Origin: Paulinella micropora
Lineage: Eukaryota; Cercozoa; Imbricatea; Euglyphida; Paulinellidae
Assembly: GCA_019918135.1 (NCBI GenBank)
Contig: WBZZ01001116.1
Span: 21,001-85,000 of the forward strand
Length of the DNA stretch: 64,000 bases
Direction: 5' to 3'
Notes under the pieces: model-generated
What the model saw: the letters and a program-made list of their open reading frames with translations, nothing else
Database searches by the model: none
Told to the model about the DNA's origin: nothing
In this document: positions 10,401 through 20,855 of the stretch, one piece after another
Layout of the letters: each line of letters opens with the position of its first letter
Position numbering within the stretch: position 1 is the first letter of the stretch
Position numbers and translations under genes: made by a program

Positions 10401-10605
10401 CTTTGCTAGACAGCAAATGAAATTGACGAAGGAGGGGAGAAAGGGGGAGAAAAAAAGAGAAAGGGGGGGGGAAGAAGGGGGCGGGTGTGCTCCCCCGTCC
10501 CTAGCTCTCATCCCTCTGTTCCCCTGCCATCCCCCTCCCCTCCCCTTGTCTTTTGTTTGCGCTGGACACTGAGAACTAGGAGGAGAGGGAAGGGGGGTGC
10601 CAAAA

Positions 10606-10616
10606 AAGTGCGAACG
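10606..10616 (-). promoter_or_regulatory. Herpes OBP box-I-like 11-mer
   Basis: On the minus strand this reads CGTTCGCACTT, identical to the core recognition site known for the herpes simplex origin-binding protein UL9. It lies in a B repeat. Shorter TTCGCACTT matches occur in other B repeats at 334-342, 5131-5139 and (minus) 10803-10811. A chance match of this length in a window of this size is unlikely but possible. Function here is inference. Confidence 0.25.
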
Positions 10617-10867
10617 TTTCTTATTAATTCAAGCTCGACGGGGGCAAGGAGTCGTCTTGAAATTTTTGTCGCAGCCACAAAAATCTGATTATTAAAACAG
10701 AGAAAAGCTGAAAAAAAGCAAAAAGGTCTTGTCTTTGGGACGAGCAAAAAAGAAGACAAAAGTGTTTTTCTTGATTTTTTTTTATTGAAGGGCGCGCCAA
10801 GAAAGTGCGAAAAAAAGAATACGCTTTGAATTAAAGCCCGACAAAGTCTTACACTTGAAACCGAGAA

Positions 10868-12892
10868 CTAGAAGAGGGAGAAGGAGGGGGACGTCCCGGC
10901 ACCGACGGTCGCCAGCAGGTTCTGCATGCGTACGGTTACTAGCCGCCACCAGCGGTCTTCGTCGAAAGCACCCAGCACGGCGGTTGAGAGGCCGTTCAGG
11001 AGCCGCGACGCCAACAAGTTCAGTAGCCTTCTGGGCATTGGGTCCTCGAGCACGAAGCTGTTGGCAGCCGGGACGTGCCGACAAAGCTGTTCCACGGTAC
11101 GTGTGACGTCCTTGACCCCTGCCGTGCAGTCCTGCCCCTTCTGGTATAAACGAGATAAGCGAGTAATCTGGCCGCGTAGGTAGTCCGCTAAGAGCAGGCG
11201 CAGTTGTGCGCCCTCCTGCCATGGCCGTTGCCGCGGCAGCATTCCACTGACGTGGAGTGCGGCGGCGGGGGGACCCAAACCCGCACATGCCAAGAACACC
11301 GCGGTCTCTTCGCCACCGTCGAACCGGGCCCGCATGCAGCTGTACAAAGGCCCCGAGCCGCCGCGGCTGGGCCAAGCACGCAAGAGCGTGTAGCTGCCCC
11401 TGACGTAGGCCAACATTTGCGCCTGGGCACTGTGCCTGACGTTTCGTTCGCAGAGGAAGGACACACGAGCGTGGACAATGACTGGTAGGCGGCACAGCGC
11501 GCGCAGCAGCCTGTTCTGCAGTTCTATCAAAGGCCAGGGGTCGCGCTGGCTCCTTCTGATAAAGTGATGAATGTAGCCACACAAGTTGAACGACAGGAAA
11601 CGAAAAACAGGTGGTGGTCGCGGCGGGTCAGCTAACACCCTTTCCCAGCGCCTAGCCCAACGTCGCAGGCGCGACCTGTCGCCCAGCACCGAGCGCGCTT
11701 CTGTCAGCAGCACCGTTCTGGTCGGCATAGCTAGGGCAATTGCTAATTCGCGTTTATGGCCTGGCTGTGCCAGGAACGCACGGGCCAGCGCGGGCGCCGC
11801 AACGGAGCCGCGGTCGACCACCGCCAGCACGGCGGGCCTCAGCACACCGAGCGCTGACAGGTCGCCGGGCAGGGCCGCGTGCCGCGAACCAATGTTCAGC
11901 AGCTCTAGGTCCAGCCAGGGGGGTCTAGTCCCGCCTGGCAACAGCAGCGCTGCCAGTCGTTGCAGCGAGCCGCGCGACAGCCCCGGAAAGTGCTCGGCGC
12001 CAGGCTCGATCGCTAGCTGGTCCTGGCAGGCCGACACCCGGAGCTTGTACGTCGTTAGCGCGGGGGTAAGCTCCGGTGCCCAATTCAACCCCGAGCCACA
12101 CACCGGGGCCCAGCGCAGCAGCTGCGACAGACCTACTGAGCAGTCCAGCTCTACCTTTCTTAGGTGTGGCCACCGTGCCGAGCCCGGCCAAACCATCACG
12201 TCGTCTGGTTCTTGTAGTTGCGATCTGGGGTTCGACAGGCTTATGTGCTGGAGGTGCAGGGCCAAGTTCTGAAATTCGGGGCCGAACATGCGCGCATTAG
12301 CGCACCCGTGCAACTCGAGCACTCGCAGCGCGCGGCAGCCCAGGCCTCCCACGCCCACCGCCCCCAAGTCCACGTTAGTCAACTTTAGCTCCCTGAGACC
12401 GGGCGCCAGCGCAATCAGCACCGGCAGAACGGGCCGGCTCCAGGGGCCGGCTGGAGCCCCCGCGGGACGCCGCAGGACCACTACCTCTAGGCGGTACAGG
12501 CCACCACCGTCTGCTCTTGTCTGTGCAAATGCCCAGGCCGCGAGCAGCTTGGCTACTGCGCGCGGGTGGCCGCTCACAACCAGCCGTCGAACCCTAGTAA
12601 AGTACGACAGGACGCTCTGTAGTAAACGCACGTTGGCGTTCGGCAGGGTGGAGCTTATGTAGCGTAAGCTTAGAGAGGCGTCGGGTTGGGCCTGCGACAC
12701 GACCTGTGCGGGCAACGGTTGGCGCGCACCCTCGGTATCCAAGGTCGCGTGCAGGCAAAGCAGCAGCGACGCGCGCTCCCCCGCCCTGCGATGCCAATCG
12801 CGGCATGTCTGGCTCAGCGCCAGCAAGTCTCTGCAGCCAAGGCTCAGCGCCAGGTGCTGATAAATTACACCATCTCGATCGAACGCCGCCAT
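10868..12892 (-). CDS. F-box/leucine-rich-repeat protein
   Basis: 674 residues from the ATG at 12892; the frame stays open upstream but has no earlier ATG. Residues about 8-40 (HLALSLGCRDLLALSQTCRD, then W) fit an F-box, the motif that docks on SKP1 in SCF ubiquitin ligases. The middle shows irregular LRR-like strands (LRELKLTNVDL, ALRVLELHGC, LRKVELDC). The C-terminal third is a domain shared with the gene at 15838-18179, marked by FVLEDPMPRRLLNLL versus YVLEDRMPSQRLDLL. The N-terminus differs from its paralogs because the basic patch is missing. The role is inferred: bringing host or viral targets to ubiquitination. The F-box is diverged, so LRR scaffold without SCF binding is possible. Confidence 0.8.
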   Translation of the reverse strand: MAAFDRDGVIYQHLALSLGCRDLLALSQTCRDWHRRAGERASLLLCLHATLDTEGARQPLPAQVVSQAQPDASLSLRYISSTLPNANVRLLQSVLSYFTRVRRLVVSGHPRAVAKLLAAWAFAQTRADGGGLYRLEVVVLRRPAGAPAGPWSRPVLPVLIALAPGLRELKLTNVDLGAVGVGGLGCRALRVLELHGCANARMFGPEFQNLALHLQHISLSNPRSQLQEPDDVMVWPGSARWPHLRKVELDCSVGLSQLLRWAPVCGSGLNWAPELTPALTTYKLRVSACQDQLAIEPGAEHFPGLSRGSLQRLAALLLPGGTRPPWLDLELLNIGSRHAALPGDLSALGVLRPAVLAVVDRGSVAAPALARAFLAQPGHKRELAIALAMPTRTVLLTEARSVLGDRSRLRRWARRWERVLADPPRPPPVFRFLSFNLCGYIHHFIRRSQRDPWPLIELQNRLLRALCRLPVIVHARVSFLCERNVRHSAQAQMLAYVRGSYTLLRAWPSRGGSGPLYSCMRARFDGGEETAVFLACAGLGPPAAALHVSGMLPRQRPWQEGAQLRLLLADYLRGQITRLSRLYQKGQDCTAGVKDVTRTVEQLCRHVPAANSFVLEDPMPRRLLNLLASRLLNGLSTAVLGAFDEDRWWRLVTVRMQNLLATVGAGTSPSFSLF

Positions 12893-13580
12893 CTGTCTTT
12901 GAGTGCGCGTCAAACTTTGCCCCGCACCGGTTTGCACGCCCCTCTCCCCCTGAGTTTTTTGCGCTTTTTCTTTTTTTGTTGCTGCTAGACAAAAGGCAGG
13001 GGAGAGATATGCCAAGATTAAAGCTTTTGTCAAAGATTTTTTATTAATTTTTTTTTACATTCTGGGCTCAGGGGAGGGAAAGGGGAGACACAAGACAAAA
13101 TTTGCGACTGGGGGGCTGACGGGGGTTCCGAACGTGGGCACACGCTCACTTTGTCGAAGACTACAAATGCAAAACTTTGTTGGGGGATTTTTTTTAATTA
13201 AATTTTTGTTGTAGCTTTTGCGCCCTTCCCCTCCCCCCTTCCCCTGCTCTTTGAGCCCCCCGGGCTCAGGGGGCTCAGAGCGGGGAGGAAGAAAAAAAAG
13301 GGGGGGGGCGCCCCCCCTCTCCCACTTTTTCTTCCCTTCCACTTGAGCCCCCTGAGCCCGGGGGGCTCAAAGAACAAGGGAAGGGGGGAGGGAAAGGGCG
13401 CAGAAGCTACAACAAAAAAATGAATACATGAAACGCCTCCACTAGGCACCCCCCCCCGTGTGAAGGTTCCTGACTTTCTGCTACAAAATTGTTCAGTGCG
13501 CAGAATTGCTTGTAATGTACGTAGCTGTTAATTAATTTCTTCTGCCGGGTGCTGGAAAATTAAACAACAAGAAAGAAAGA
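12893..13580. other. Intergenic repeats
   Basis: Holds an A-type repeat (13011-13060), a pair of GAGCCCC/GGGCTC palindromes (13252-13280, 13344-13370) flanking poly-G/poly-C, and an aacgcctccacta block seen also near 705, 5990 and 26393. The last 80 bases before the next gene are AT-rich and may hold its promoter. No gene seen. Confidence 0.6.
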
Positions 13581-14342
13581 ATGTCTGTGCAACCGAGCAA
13601 TGGACCCGAGACCCGGGCGGCCAAAAGACGGCGCCTAGGGCTCGAGTCACAGGCGCCGCCCGGGCCGGGCCCGACCTTTGCTTGTGCAGGAGTCGGCGAC
13701 AGAATCTGCACCCAGGTGGCAACTCGTGTGCTGGCAGGCGACGCTACGGTGTATGCCCGGTGTGCGGATACGGTCTGGTCGTTGCTGGACACGGTCGTGG
13801 CAGGGCACCGCTTTCCCGACGGCCCGCAGCCGTAGAATGATGTGAGCTCGACGGAATTTTGGCGGGTGGAGCAAGCAGTCGCTGCAGGCCACTTGGCGGT
13901 CCGCGTGGTAGCCACGCTGCTGCCGCCCTTCCTGGCACAGATTTGCAGGGACTATCTTGCGCCCGCCGCCGTGGAAGACGTGGACGCAAAGGCGTGGCTT
14001 GCACGCTCGTGGCAGGGCCGGCAGGAACTCTACATAATCACGCGCATGCCAGCTATGGCGTCACGGCCTCTTTTCATCTACCGACTGAGCGCCGACGAGA
14101 TAGAAATGTGGGGCGACGAGTATGCTCTGAAGCAGAACCTCGATAACACTCTGACGCTACCCTACCTTTCTCCCATGGTCGAGTACATGGTAACCCCAGG
14201 ATGGTGGCCGGAGATACAGGCAAAGCACGAGCGGAGAGCCTGCCGGCATTTGCAAGAACAGGCGGCTGTCCACAACCAACGGCTGGCTCTATTCCGTGAG
14301 GCCGTCGAGTCGCTAGTACGCCGCGAGCTGTCTGAGCGCTAG
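13581..14342 (+). pseudogene. Unknown gene split by an in-frame amber stop
   Basis: The ATG at 13581 opens 84 codons, with a basic patch (AAKRRRL) near residue 15, ending at TAG 13833-13835. The identical frame then continues for 168 codons to 14342, beginning NDVSSTEFWRVEQAV and including LLPPFLAQICRDYLAPAA and SADEIEMWGDEYALKQ. Composition is continuous across the stop, so this was one protein of about 253 residues. The family is not recognised. The second half would need an internal start, and only a GTG sits near the stop. Either the gene is newly inactivated, or the amber codon is read through, or it is a base-call error. The basic N-terminus resembles that of the F-box/LRR genes nearby. 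Confidence 0.6.
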
Positions 14343-14847
14343 AGGGGAAAGAAGGCAAAAGAGAGGGAGGAAGGAGCACGCAGACCACGCTGTCAGGGCC
14401 AGGTCGCTGGTCGTCGCGGTGACCAGTCCGCAGTCTCTGCACGCAAGCCACACTGTGCACCGAAGCGACAGTGGAGAGGGTTCCAGCACGTGCAGCTTGC
14501 GCAGATTTTTGTGCCGTGGGAGCGAGGACTAGGTCCACACGGCCTAACAAGCAGTCTTCCGCCCGAAAGTTTCTCTTGTGCGCTAACACGGGCGCACGCA
14601 CGCCCGTGCAGGCAACCAGCAAACGGTTTACCTACGAACTTCTGGTTTCGCGAAGAAATGCAACCCATAGGCCTGGGTCGTGATGGAGCACGATGCACGA
14701 GATCTGCGGAAATAGGAAAAATATGAAAAGTGGAAAAAAAAATATTTTTGGAATGCGTTACCTTGAAGCTTTTCAACCTGATAGCTTGTTTTGCAGTGAA
14801 AACCCCGAGACAAGCGCCAGGGATCAGTGGTCTAAATATTCTTTTTG
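14343..14847. other. Intergenic with MITE end
   Basis: The right end of the MITE-like element lies at 14682-14745 (gcacgagatctgcggaaata). A Cys-rich minus-strand frame at about 14450-14560 (KICASCTCWNPLHC) could be a gene shard but has no clear start. Otherwise nothing recognisable. Confidence 0.4.
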
Positions 14848-15168
14848 TTACATCGACTGCCGAGTTAGGCTTGGTTTATGTTTGAAAAAAAAGAACTTTA
14901 ATAAAAGTTTGACAAAGTTAATTACAAATCTTGCTATACTCTGACGGTTCAAGGAGGGGCGGGGATCCAATCGTTTTGGGATTCTGGGTAATGCAGCAGT
15001 ATCAATAGATCCAGCATTTCTATGCACAGCTGGCTGCAAAAGACCCGGCTTAGATAAATTGGATTTAAATAGCGGAGTCTGGCTGTCTGTCATCTGTCGC
15101 ACAATAACGTCTTTGCGCCAGAAGCTAACTGCATTGAGAAAGCCGATGACTTCCTGTACCTTTGGCAT
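14848..15168 (-). CDS. Small hypothetical protein
   Basis: 106 codons from the ATG at 15168. The first 85 residues look like ordinary protein (MPKVQEVIGFLNAVSFWRK, then VIVRQMTDSQ). The last 20 run into the AT-rich attaactttgtcaaactttt repeat end and become a Phe/Lys-rich tail, so the true end may have been replaced by repeat DNA. Base use is AT-richer than in neighbours. A weak TATA-like tatacaaag lies just upstream, probably too close to act. Family unknown; could be a decayed 3' fragment. Confidence 0.35.
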   Translation of the reverse strand: MPKVQEVIGFLNAVSFWRKDVIVRQMTDSQTPLFKSNLSKPGLLQPAVHRNAGSIDTAALPRIPKRLDPRPSLNRQSIARFVINFVKLLLKFFFFKHKPSLTRQSM

Positions 15169-15250
15169 TTGCTCTCTCTTTGTATATTAGTCTGCGACCT
15201 GTTGGCTTCTTGCTACGTCATTGACTTTTTACGTGTTTAAAACCGGACTG

Positions 15251-15313
15251 GTATGGCTGAAAAAGGCAGCGTGTCCAGGCTTTTCTGGCAATACTGCCCT
15301 TTTTGGCCATATC
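15251..15313. repeat. Palindromic element (gatatggc-cgaaaaaggcag family)
   Basis: Arms gtatggctgaaaaaggcag and ctgccctttttggccatatc enclose a 24-base spacer containing ccaggcttttctgg, itself a small hairpin. Close relatives occur at 19689-19752 and 25802-25865, and half-sites at about 9053, 20995, 21613, 44012, 45752 and in the tandem repeat at 45.9-46.2 kb. Confidence 0.8.
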
Positions 15314-15837
15314 ATTCCAGGCGCATAGATACGTGAATTTGACGACAAATTTTGTGCAAAAAAAAAGAAGAGAGAAAGAGAAAGAGAAGAAAGAGGGAAG
15401 AGGAAAGAAAGAGGAGAGAGGGAAGAGGGAGGGGGGAGAGAGAGAGGGGCGCCCTCGTTCTCTTCCCCGGGTTTTTTCCTCGGCTCCCCTTTCTCCCCCC
15501 CCCCTTCTCTCCCATCCCTCCTATCTTCCCGCTCCCTCTTCTCTCTCTCCAAAGGGGGAGGGAGTGCGCAGGACTTGTGATAGTTTTAATCGTGGCACTG
15601 GGAGGAGGCGCGCCAAGAATGTATGAATTTTTTGTTATAAAAGCTCGACAAAGTCTTATACTTGGCACTGAGAAACCAACCCCGCCGGCACACATACGCA
15701 AATTTAGCGACAAATTTGGTGTAAAAAAAAGAAGAGAGAAAGAGAAAGAGAAAAAGCCTCTTGCCGAAACAAAAAAGGGGAGGGGGGTGAAATAAAAAAA
15801 AGAATTTTTTCCCCCCCTTTTTTTTTGCTAGGAGAAG
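15314..15837. other. Intergenic purine/pyrimidine tracts and B repeat
   Basis: A cgacaaattttgtgcaaaaa block followed by GA-rich and CT-rich tracts, an inverted B repeat at 15608-15670, then the block again (15707-15760). The same series recurs at 19105-19360 and 19775-19820. No gene seen. Confidence 0.6.
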
Positions 15838-18179
15838 ATGCGTCCGCGCAAGCGCCACCGCACCGGCGTTTCCAGTGCCCTGAGCGGCTGGCAGGAAGTG
15901 TTCTTCTCGCACGGGGTTGGACTGTTGGCGCGACAGGAACTAGTGTCGCTGCTGCGGACGTCGAGGGCCTGGCAGCAGCAGCTGCGTGCCTACCTGTTGC
16001 CGCAGCGGTGGCTAGCGCTGGCCCTAAACGATGCCACGTCCCAGACCGACCTGCCCGAAGAAGTCGTGGCGGCCGCCGAGACGGCTGCCGAGGTTTACCC
16101 TCAGCTCTGCACGTCGCTCACGCTCAAGTACGACCGGGACCATAACCCCGCACAGGCCCCGCTGCTCCCGCGCAAGCGACGCCTGTTGCAGCTGGCCCTT
16201 CCTTGGTTCCGCCACGTCACGCGCCTGTCCCTGGACTGCGACTCGTACGCGGCCGCCGAGCTCTTGGGGGCTTGGGCAGGCTGTGGCGCGGGCCCGCTCC
16301 AGGCTTTGTCTGTCACGCTACGGAACGAGTGTGAGCTGGAAGAGTTTTCAACCAGTATCAGGCCGCCGGTCGAAGAGGCGCTGCGCCTGTTGCTCCCTGG
16401 CTTGCAAGAACTGCACCTGGAGTCGATGTACTTTGGGCCGCATGGGGTCAGCGCGCTGTGGCCGCAGCCGGGCCCCGTACCACCCCTGCGGTGCCTGCGA
16501 TTGGTCGACTGCAGCGACCCTCGGTTGTGGGGCGAGGGCTTTGAGCTCTTGGCCCCGACGCTCGAGGTGTGCGAAGTCCTGGCGGGTTTCGAAGGCGCTT
16601 ACGTCACAGACGTAGAAGAAGGCCTGGTGCTGCCGGTGGGTCCGCGGGCGGTGTGCTGGCGGCGGCTGCAGCGCGTGGTCGCCGGGGGCGGCTTGCCGCC
16701 GAAAGACCTGATCTTGCTGCTGCAGCAACTCGCTCGCGACGAAGACACGGGCGGGCTCGACTGGGACCGCGCCTGCACCCCCGCGCTGCAAACTTATGTC
16801 CTCGGCTTGGGCGTCTGCCTGGACAACACTTCGGAACTGCCTAACTACGAACGCATCGCGCGGTGGGAGCGCGGCGTTCTGGAGCAGCTGCGCCGGGCGC
16901 TCCTGCCCCGGGGGGGCGCCTCTCCTTCTTTTCTGGAGCTGCGGCTGCTCAGACTCGATCTGTGGGACCAGCCGAGCGCGGCCGACCTGGAGGCCCTGCG
17001 GCTCCTGGCGCCCGCGCACTTGACGCTAGTCGACCGCGGCCCGCCCTGGCACTCGCAGGACGAGCACCCCGCCGGCGCCGTCCTGGCACAGCTCTGGAGC
17101 GGCGGGCGGCGCCCCCCGTCCAGGCTGGGGCTCACGCTGGCCCTACTGCCCCCGCCCGCCGCCGCCGACGACGACCCCCCTGCAGAAGAAGTGCAGCGCC
17201 AGCGGATCTTGGCTTGGGGCCGGTCTTACCAGCGCATGTTCGCGAGGCCGGGCGCGCTCGGCGCCACCAGAGAGTTTTCTTTCCACAGCTTCCGGCTCCA
17301 AAGTTATCTGCGGGAGCAAGCGCGATGTTATCTGCCGGGCCTTTTGGAACTGCAGCGCCTAGTGTGGCACGGGCTGTGCTCCTTGGGCGTGCCGCTCCAT
17401 TGCGGCCGCTTCTGGTTGCTTGACCTGCCGTCCCGCAATGCAACCCAAGACGCGCTCTCACCTCCGCCCTTGTGGCCTCCGCGCGGGCCCGCGCTGCCTA
17501 CCCACGGGCTCCGGGGCCAGTTTCGATTCTGCGCTGCTTCCGCTCGTCGCAGGGCGAGGTAGCCTACGGAGTCAAGAACTTTCCGCTGTGGCTGAGCGGC
17601 GCCAGGGCTCGGCGGTCACTCACGGCGCGGGCACGGGCGGGCGACTGCCGCGCCGCTCCGCCGGGGGTGTGGCCCGAGCTGTGGACGTTCCTGGTCTGCT
17701 CCGGCACGCTGGGCGACGCGGCGCGTTCGGAGCGACCGCTTGCGATCCTCGCAAAGAACACAATGCCTTTCGCTAACGACGTGTGGCCCTATGCGCGCCC
17801 GTGGTTCCAGGGCAGCAAGGTGCGGCGCAGGCTGGCAGGTTACGTGGCTATTCTGTTCGATCGCCTCGAGGCGGCGGCGTACAGGGGTTCCGTGTACCCT
17901 CCGTTGAACAGGATCTTGTGCGAGCTCAAAGAAACCCTGGCGGCTCTCAGGCACGACCAGTGCAGGCAGGCATTGCCTAGCGAAATTTCCGGCTATGTGC
18001 TCGAAGACAGAATGCCCTCGCAACGTCTGGACCTGCTGTGCCAAGAGCTGGCGCTCCGCGTGGATGCGGCCCTGTCGGCGCACTACACCCACACCCACTG
18101 GAGGCAGCTGCGAACGCAGCTGCTGGCTCCGTTAGTCGAAATGACGGGCGCCAAAGTCTCTCTCAACTTGATGATTTAA
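15838..18179 (+). pseudogene. F-box/LRR protein, frameshifted
   Basis: The ATG at 15838 follows a clean aggagaag context. The first frame runs 574 codons: basic patch RPRKRHR at residues 2-8, a diverged F-box (GLLARQELVSLLRTSRAWQQ), LRR-like strands (LQELHLESMYFG, LRCLRLVDCSD), then EFSFHSFRLQSYL. Around 17480-17530 the homology with the paralog at 10868-12892 jumps to the +2 frame, which continues to 18179 and carries the shared C-terminal domain (WPELWTFLVC, YVLEDRMPSQRLDLLCQEL). One indel thus separates the halves of a protein of about 780 residues. The first product alone would keep the F-box and LRRs. Deleted relics of this gene lie at 3-185 and 20757-20855. Recent decay or a sequencing indel in GC-rich DNA would both explain it. 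Confidence 0.75.
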
Positions 18180-20295
18180 TTCGACAGGGAGATTAGACTT
18201 GGTTAATTTGGAATCGAGACTCCGACTGAACGACTGCGCTTTTTGGTACTTTCTTGATGGCGCTTTTAGCGAAGGCGGCTTGGCGGTCTGTGCATATCAT
18301 TCCGGCGCACACATAGGGGGAGAGAAAGGGGCGCCCCCGTTCTCTTCCCCGGGTTTTTTCCTCCGCTCCCCTCACTGACAAAATTTTGATCTTGTCAGCA
18401 GCTCGCGCAGCACCGGTTCGATTTTTCCTCGTCGCCCAGCGCATGCGACAGCCAGCGTTGCGGGGCGCAGGTACACCGACAGTTGTTGTTGTCAGGCCTT
18501 GGGAGCCTGCGACAGATGTTGCATCTTGACGGACGAAAGCAAAACCGGCGCCGTGAGATCTGCTAGATTTCTTCCTATTCGCTTAGATCAGGACAAAGCT
18601 CGACAAACTAAAGCATAAATTCTTCGACCAAAACTAACTTGCACGACTATGATACGACCGGCAAAGGCAGTGCTTCCAGGTTCTTCGGTGGGGGTGCGCT
18701 AGGATGTACAAAAATAATAATAAAAAATCCTTGACAAAGTTTTAATCTTGGCACTGGGAAGGCGGGCGCGTCAAGAATGTATGAATTTTTTGTTATCAAA
18801 GCTCGACAAAGTCTTATACTTGACACTGAGAAATCAGCCCCTTCAGCACGAGCTGAAGGGGGGGCAAAAATAATTAAACTTTGTTTGGAGCCCACAGAGG
18901 GGGGGGGGCGCCTCCCCCACCTTTTTTTCTCTTCTTTTTCCCCTTGAGCCCCCTGAGCCCGGGGGGCTCAAAGAACAGGGGAAGGGCGAGAGAGTGCAGA
19001 AGCTACCTAAAAAAAATATGAAACGCGTCAACTAAGCCCCCCCCTCCCCGATGCCAGGCGCCCCCCCCTCCTTTTTTCTTTGTCAAGACTCAGGGTGCGC
19101 ACATGCGCAAATTTGCGCGACAAATTTTGTGCAAAAAAAGAAGAGAGAAAGAGAAAGAGAAAAATCCTCCTGCTCGAAAAAGGGGAGGGGGAACGGAGGG
19201 AAGAGAGGGAGGGGGGGGGGGGAGAGAGAGAGGGGCGCCCCCGTTCTCTTCCCTTCCCCCTTTTTTCCTCCGCTCCCCTTTATCCCCCCCTCCCCCCTAT
19301 CTTCCCGCTCCCTCTTCTCTCCGAAGGGGGAGGGAGTGCGCAGGACTTGTCATAGTTTTAATCTTGGCACTGAAAACTAAGACAGGGAACTTGAAGGAAA
19401 CACGAGCTGTCATTGCCACAGAGCTGAGAGAGGGAGAGGGAAAGGAGGGCCGGGGCGCGCTAGGAATTTACACGAGAAAATTAATAAAAAAAATCTCTGA
19501 CAAGGTTTTAATCTTGGCACTGGGAAGCAGGCGCGTCAAGAATGTATGAATTTTTTGTTATTAAAGCTCGACAAAGTCTTATACTTGACACTGAGAAACC
19601 TACTCCCCGGCACGAGCTGAAGGGGGAGCAAAAATAAATAAACTTTTTCTTGGAGCCCACAGAGGGGGAATTGGCGGTCTGTGCATGTGATATAGCCGAA
19701 AAAAGCAGCGTGACCAGGCTTTTCTGGCAATACTGCCTTTTTCGGCCATATCAATGCAGGGCGCGCAGATACGCAAATTCGGCGACAAATTTGGTGCAAA
19801 AAAGAAAGAGAGAAAGAGTGCCATAAAGCTCTAGGCTCAGGACTCGTCGCCCAGCACACGCGACAGCCAGCGTTGCGGACGCAAGGTACACCGACAGCGG
19901 GCAAACGCGGGCAGGTGCGATGTCCGGCCGGCGGTATTGGGAATGCAATGACCTTACTGAAACCCCCGGCTCTTGTGCTCAAAATACCGCCGATTGCTTT
20001 GCTTGCGAAACGCACTTTGTCAAGGATTTTTCTTTACTAATATTTTTTTTTTGTACATTTTTAACCGCCCATCCATCCGCCGCAGGGCTGCGCTAGAGCA
20101 CGGTGCGCAAGATATACATAGATGTATATATCTCCAGCTAAGAAAAGGCGGGTGGCAGCAAAACAACAACACGGTTAAGTACACACACACACAGGAAAAA
20201 AACAGGGGGAGAAAGCGGCTGGGAGGGAGGAAGGGGGGGCGGCGCCCTTTGCCCCCCCCCCTTTTTTTTCTTAATAGTATCTCAAACAGAAGCTC
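18180..20295. other. Repeat-rich intergenic region with gene shards
   Basis: Contains A and B repeats (18700-18835, 19466-19600), a GAGCCCC palindrome (18944-18970), a cttcagcacgagctgaaggg hairpin near 18840 with a partner near 19612, and GA/CT tracts. A short shard (tgcgacagccagcgttgcgg) at 18445-18480 recurs at 19855-19895; on the minus strand both read as LSVYL...ATLAVACAGRR. A MITE end lies at about 20062-20112. No intact gene. Confidence 0.55.
19689..19752. repeat. Palindromic element (gatatggc-cgaaaaaggcag family)
   Basis: Twenty-base arms gatatagccgaaaaaagcag and ctgcctttttcggccatatc pair with a single mismatch around a 24-base spacer that is nearly identical to the spacer at 15251-15313. 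The conserved spacer marks the pair as copies of one element, not independent hairpins. Confidence 0.8.
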
Positions 20296-20595
20296 ATGGC
20301 AACCGACCCCGCCGCGACGAACCCCCCGAAGCTAGCCGGCGGCTACCAGCAGGGCACGGACGTGCCGATGGACGAGACCAAGACCGAGCAAGGCGACGCC
20401 GAGGCACAGTGGCATCTGGCCGTCTGTTACCAGTTGGGCGCTGGCGTGCCATGCGACGAGGTCAAGGCCGCGCAATGCTACCACTCGGGCACAGGTGTGC
20501 CACGGGACGAGGCAGAGGCTGTGCAATGGTATATCCTAGCGGCCGAGCAAGGTAACACCAAGGCGCAGCAGATAGTCGACAACTATTGTAAATAA
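20296..20595 (+). CDS. Small Sel1-like repeat protein
   Basis: 99 residues from an ATG preceded by an AT-rich leader. After a short lead-in the chain carries tandem Sel1-like repeats, the alpha-helical relatives of TPR: GDAEAQWHLAVCYQLGAGVP and DEVKAAQCY, then GTGVPRDEAEAVQWYILAAE and QGNTKAQQIVDNY. An earlier degenerate unit (GYQQGTDVPMDETKTEQ) suggests that about one repeat was lost. Sel1 proteins act as protein-protein adaptors, in ubiquitin ligase complexes among others, and are expanded in several giant viruses and amoebal bacteria. The product is shorter than usual and may be a deletion derivative, but it is intact as read. Confidence 0.8.
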   Translation: MATDPAATNPPKLAGGYQQGTDVPMDETKTEQGDAEAQWHLAVCYQLGAGVPCDEVKAAQCYHSGTGVPRDEAEAVQWYILAAEQGNTKAQQIVDNYCK

Positions 20596-20756
20596 AAACG
20601 AACAGTCTTGCTGTCAGGCTGGGAATTATGCTCAGGTGTTTTTCTGTAATTTTTTTTTATTGACTAGAGGTGGTTCCAAAAGTTCAGGTCCAGGTTCAGG
20701 TTTGGACAACGCTCTTCTGCCGTGGGCAAGTTTGTTGCTACATTTTATCCCCCGGC

Positions 20757-20855
20757 ACAGCCGCTGAGAGGCCGCTCAGGTGACTCGCTAAGAGTAAGCG
20801 CAGCTGTACAAAGGCCCGGGCGCGTTAGCTGAACCGCGGTTCCGCCAACACCTTA
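20757..20855 (-). pseudogene. Shard of an F-box/LRR paralog
   Basis: Three short blocks (gccgctgagaggccgctcag, tcgctaagagtaagcgcagc and tgtacaaaggccc) match points of the F-box/LRR gene near 10980, 11185 and 11340. In that gene they lie 150-200 bases apart. This is the same pattern of serial internal deletion as in the relic at 3-185. Confidence 0.55.

Noticed and set aside
280-10800. Many open frames of 60-165 codons rich in Pro, Ser, Gly and Arg
   Set aside because: They are translations of the A/B repeats, MITE-like elements and purine/pyrimidine tracts. Similar peptides appear on both strands at each copy and none has a domain or consistent start.
11586-12272. 228-codon frame antisense to the F-box/LRR gene at 10868
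   Set aside because: Same reason: low-complexity composition opposite a gene with conserved paralogs.
16348-17019. 223-codon minus-strand frame inside the 15.8 kb gene
   Set aside because: Opposite a region conserved with two paralogs; Gln/Arg-rich shadow.
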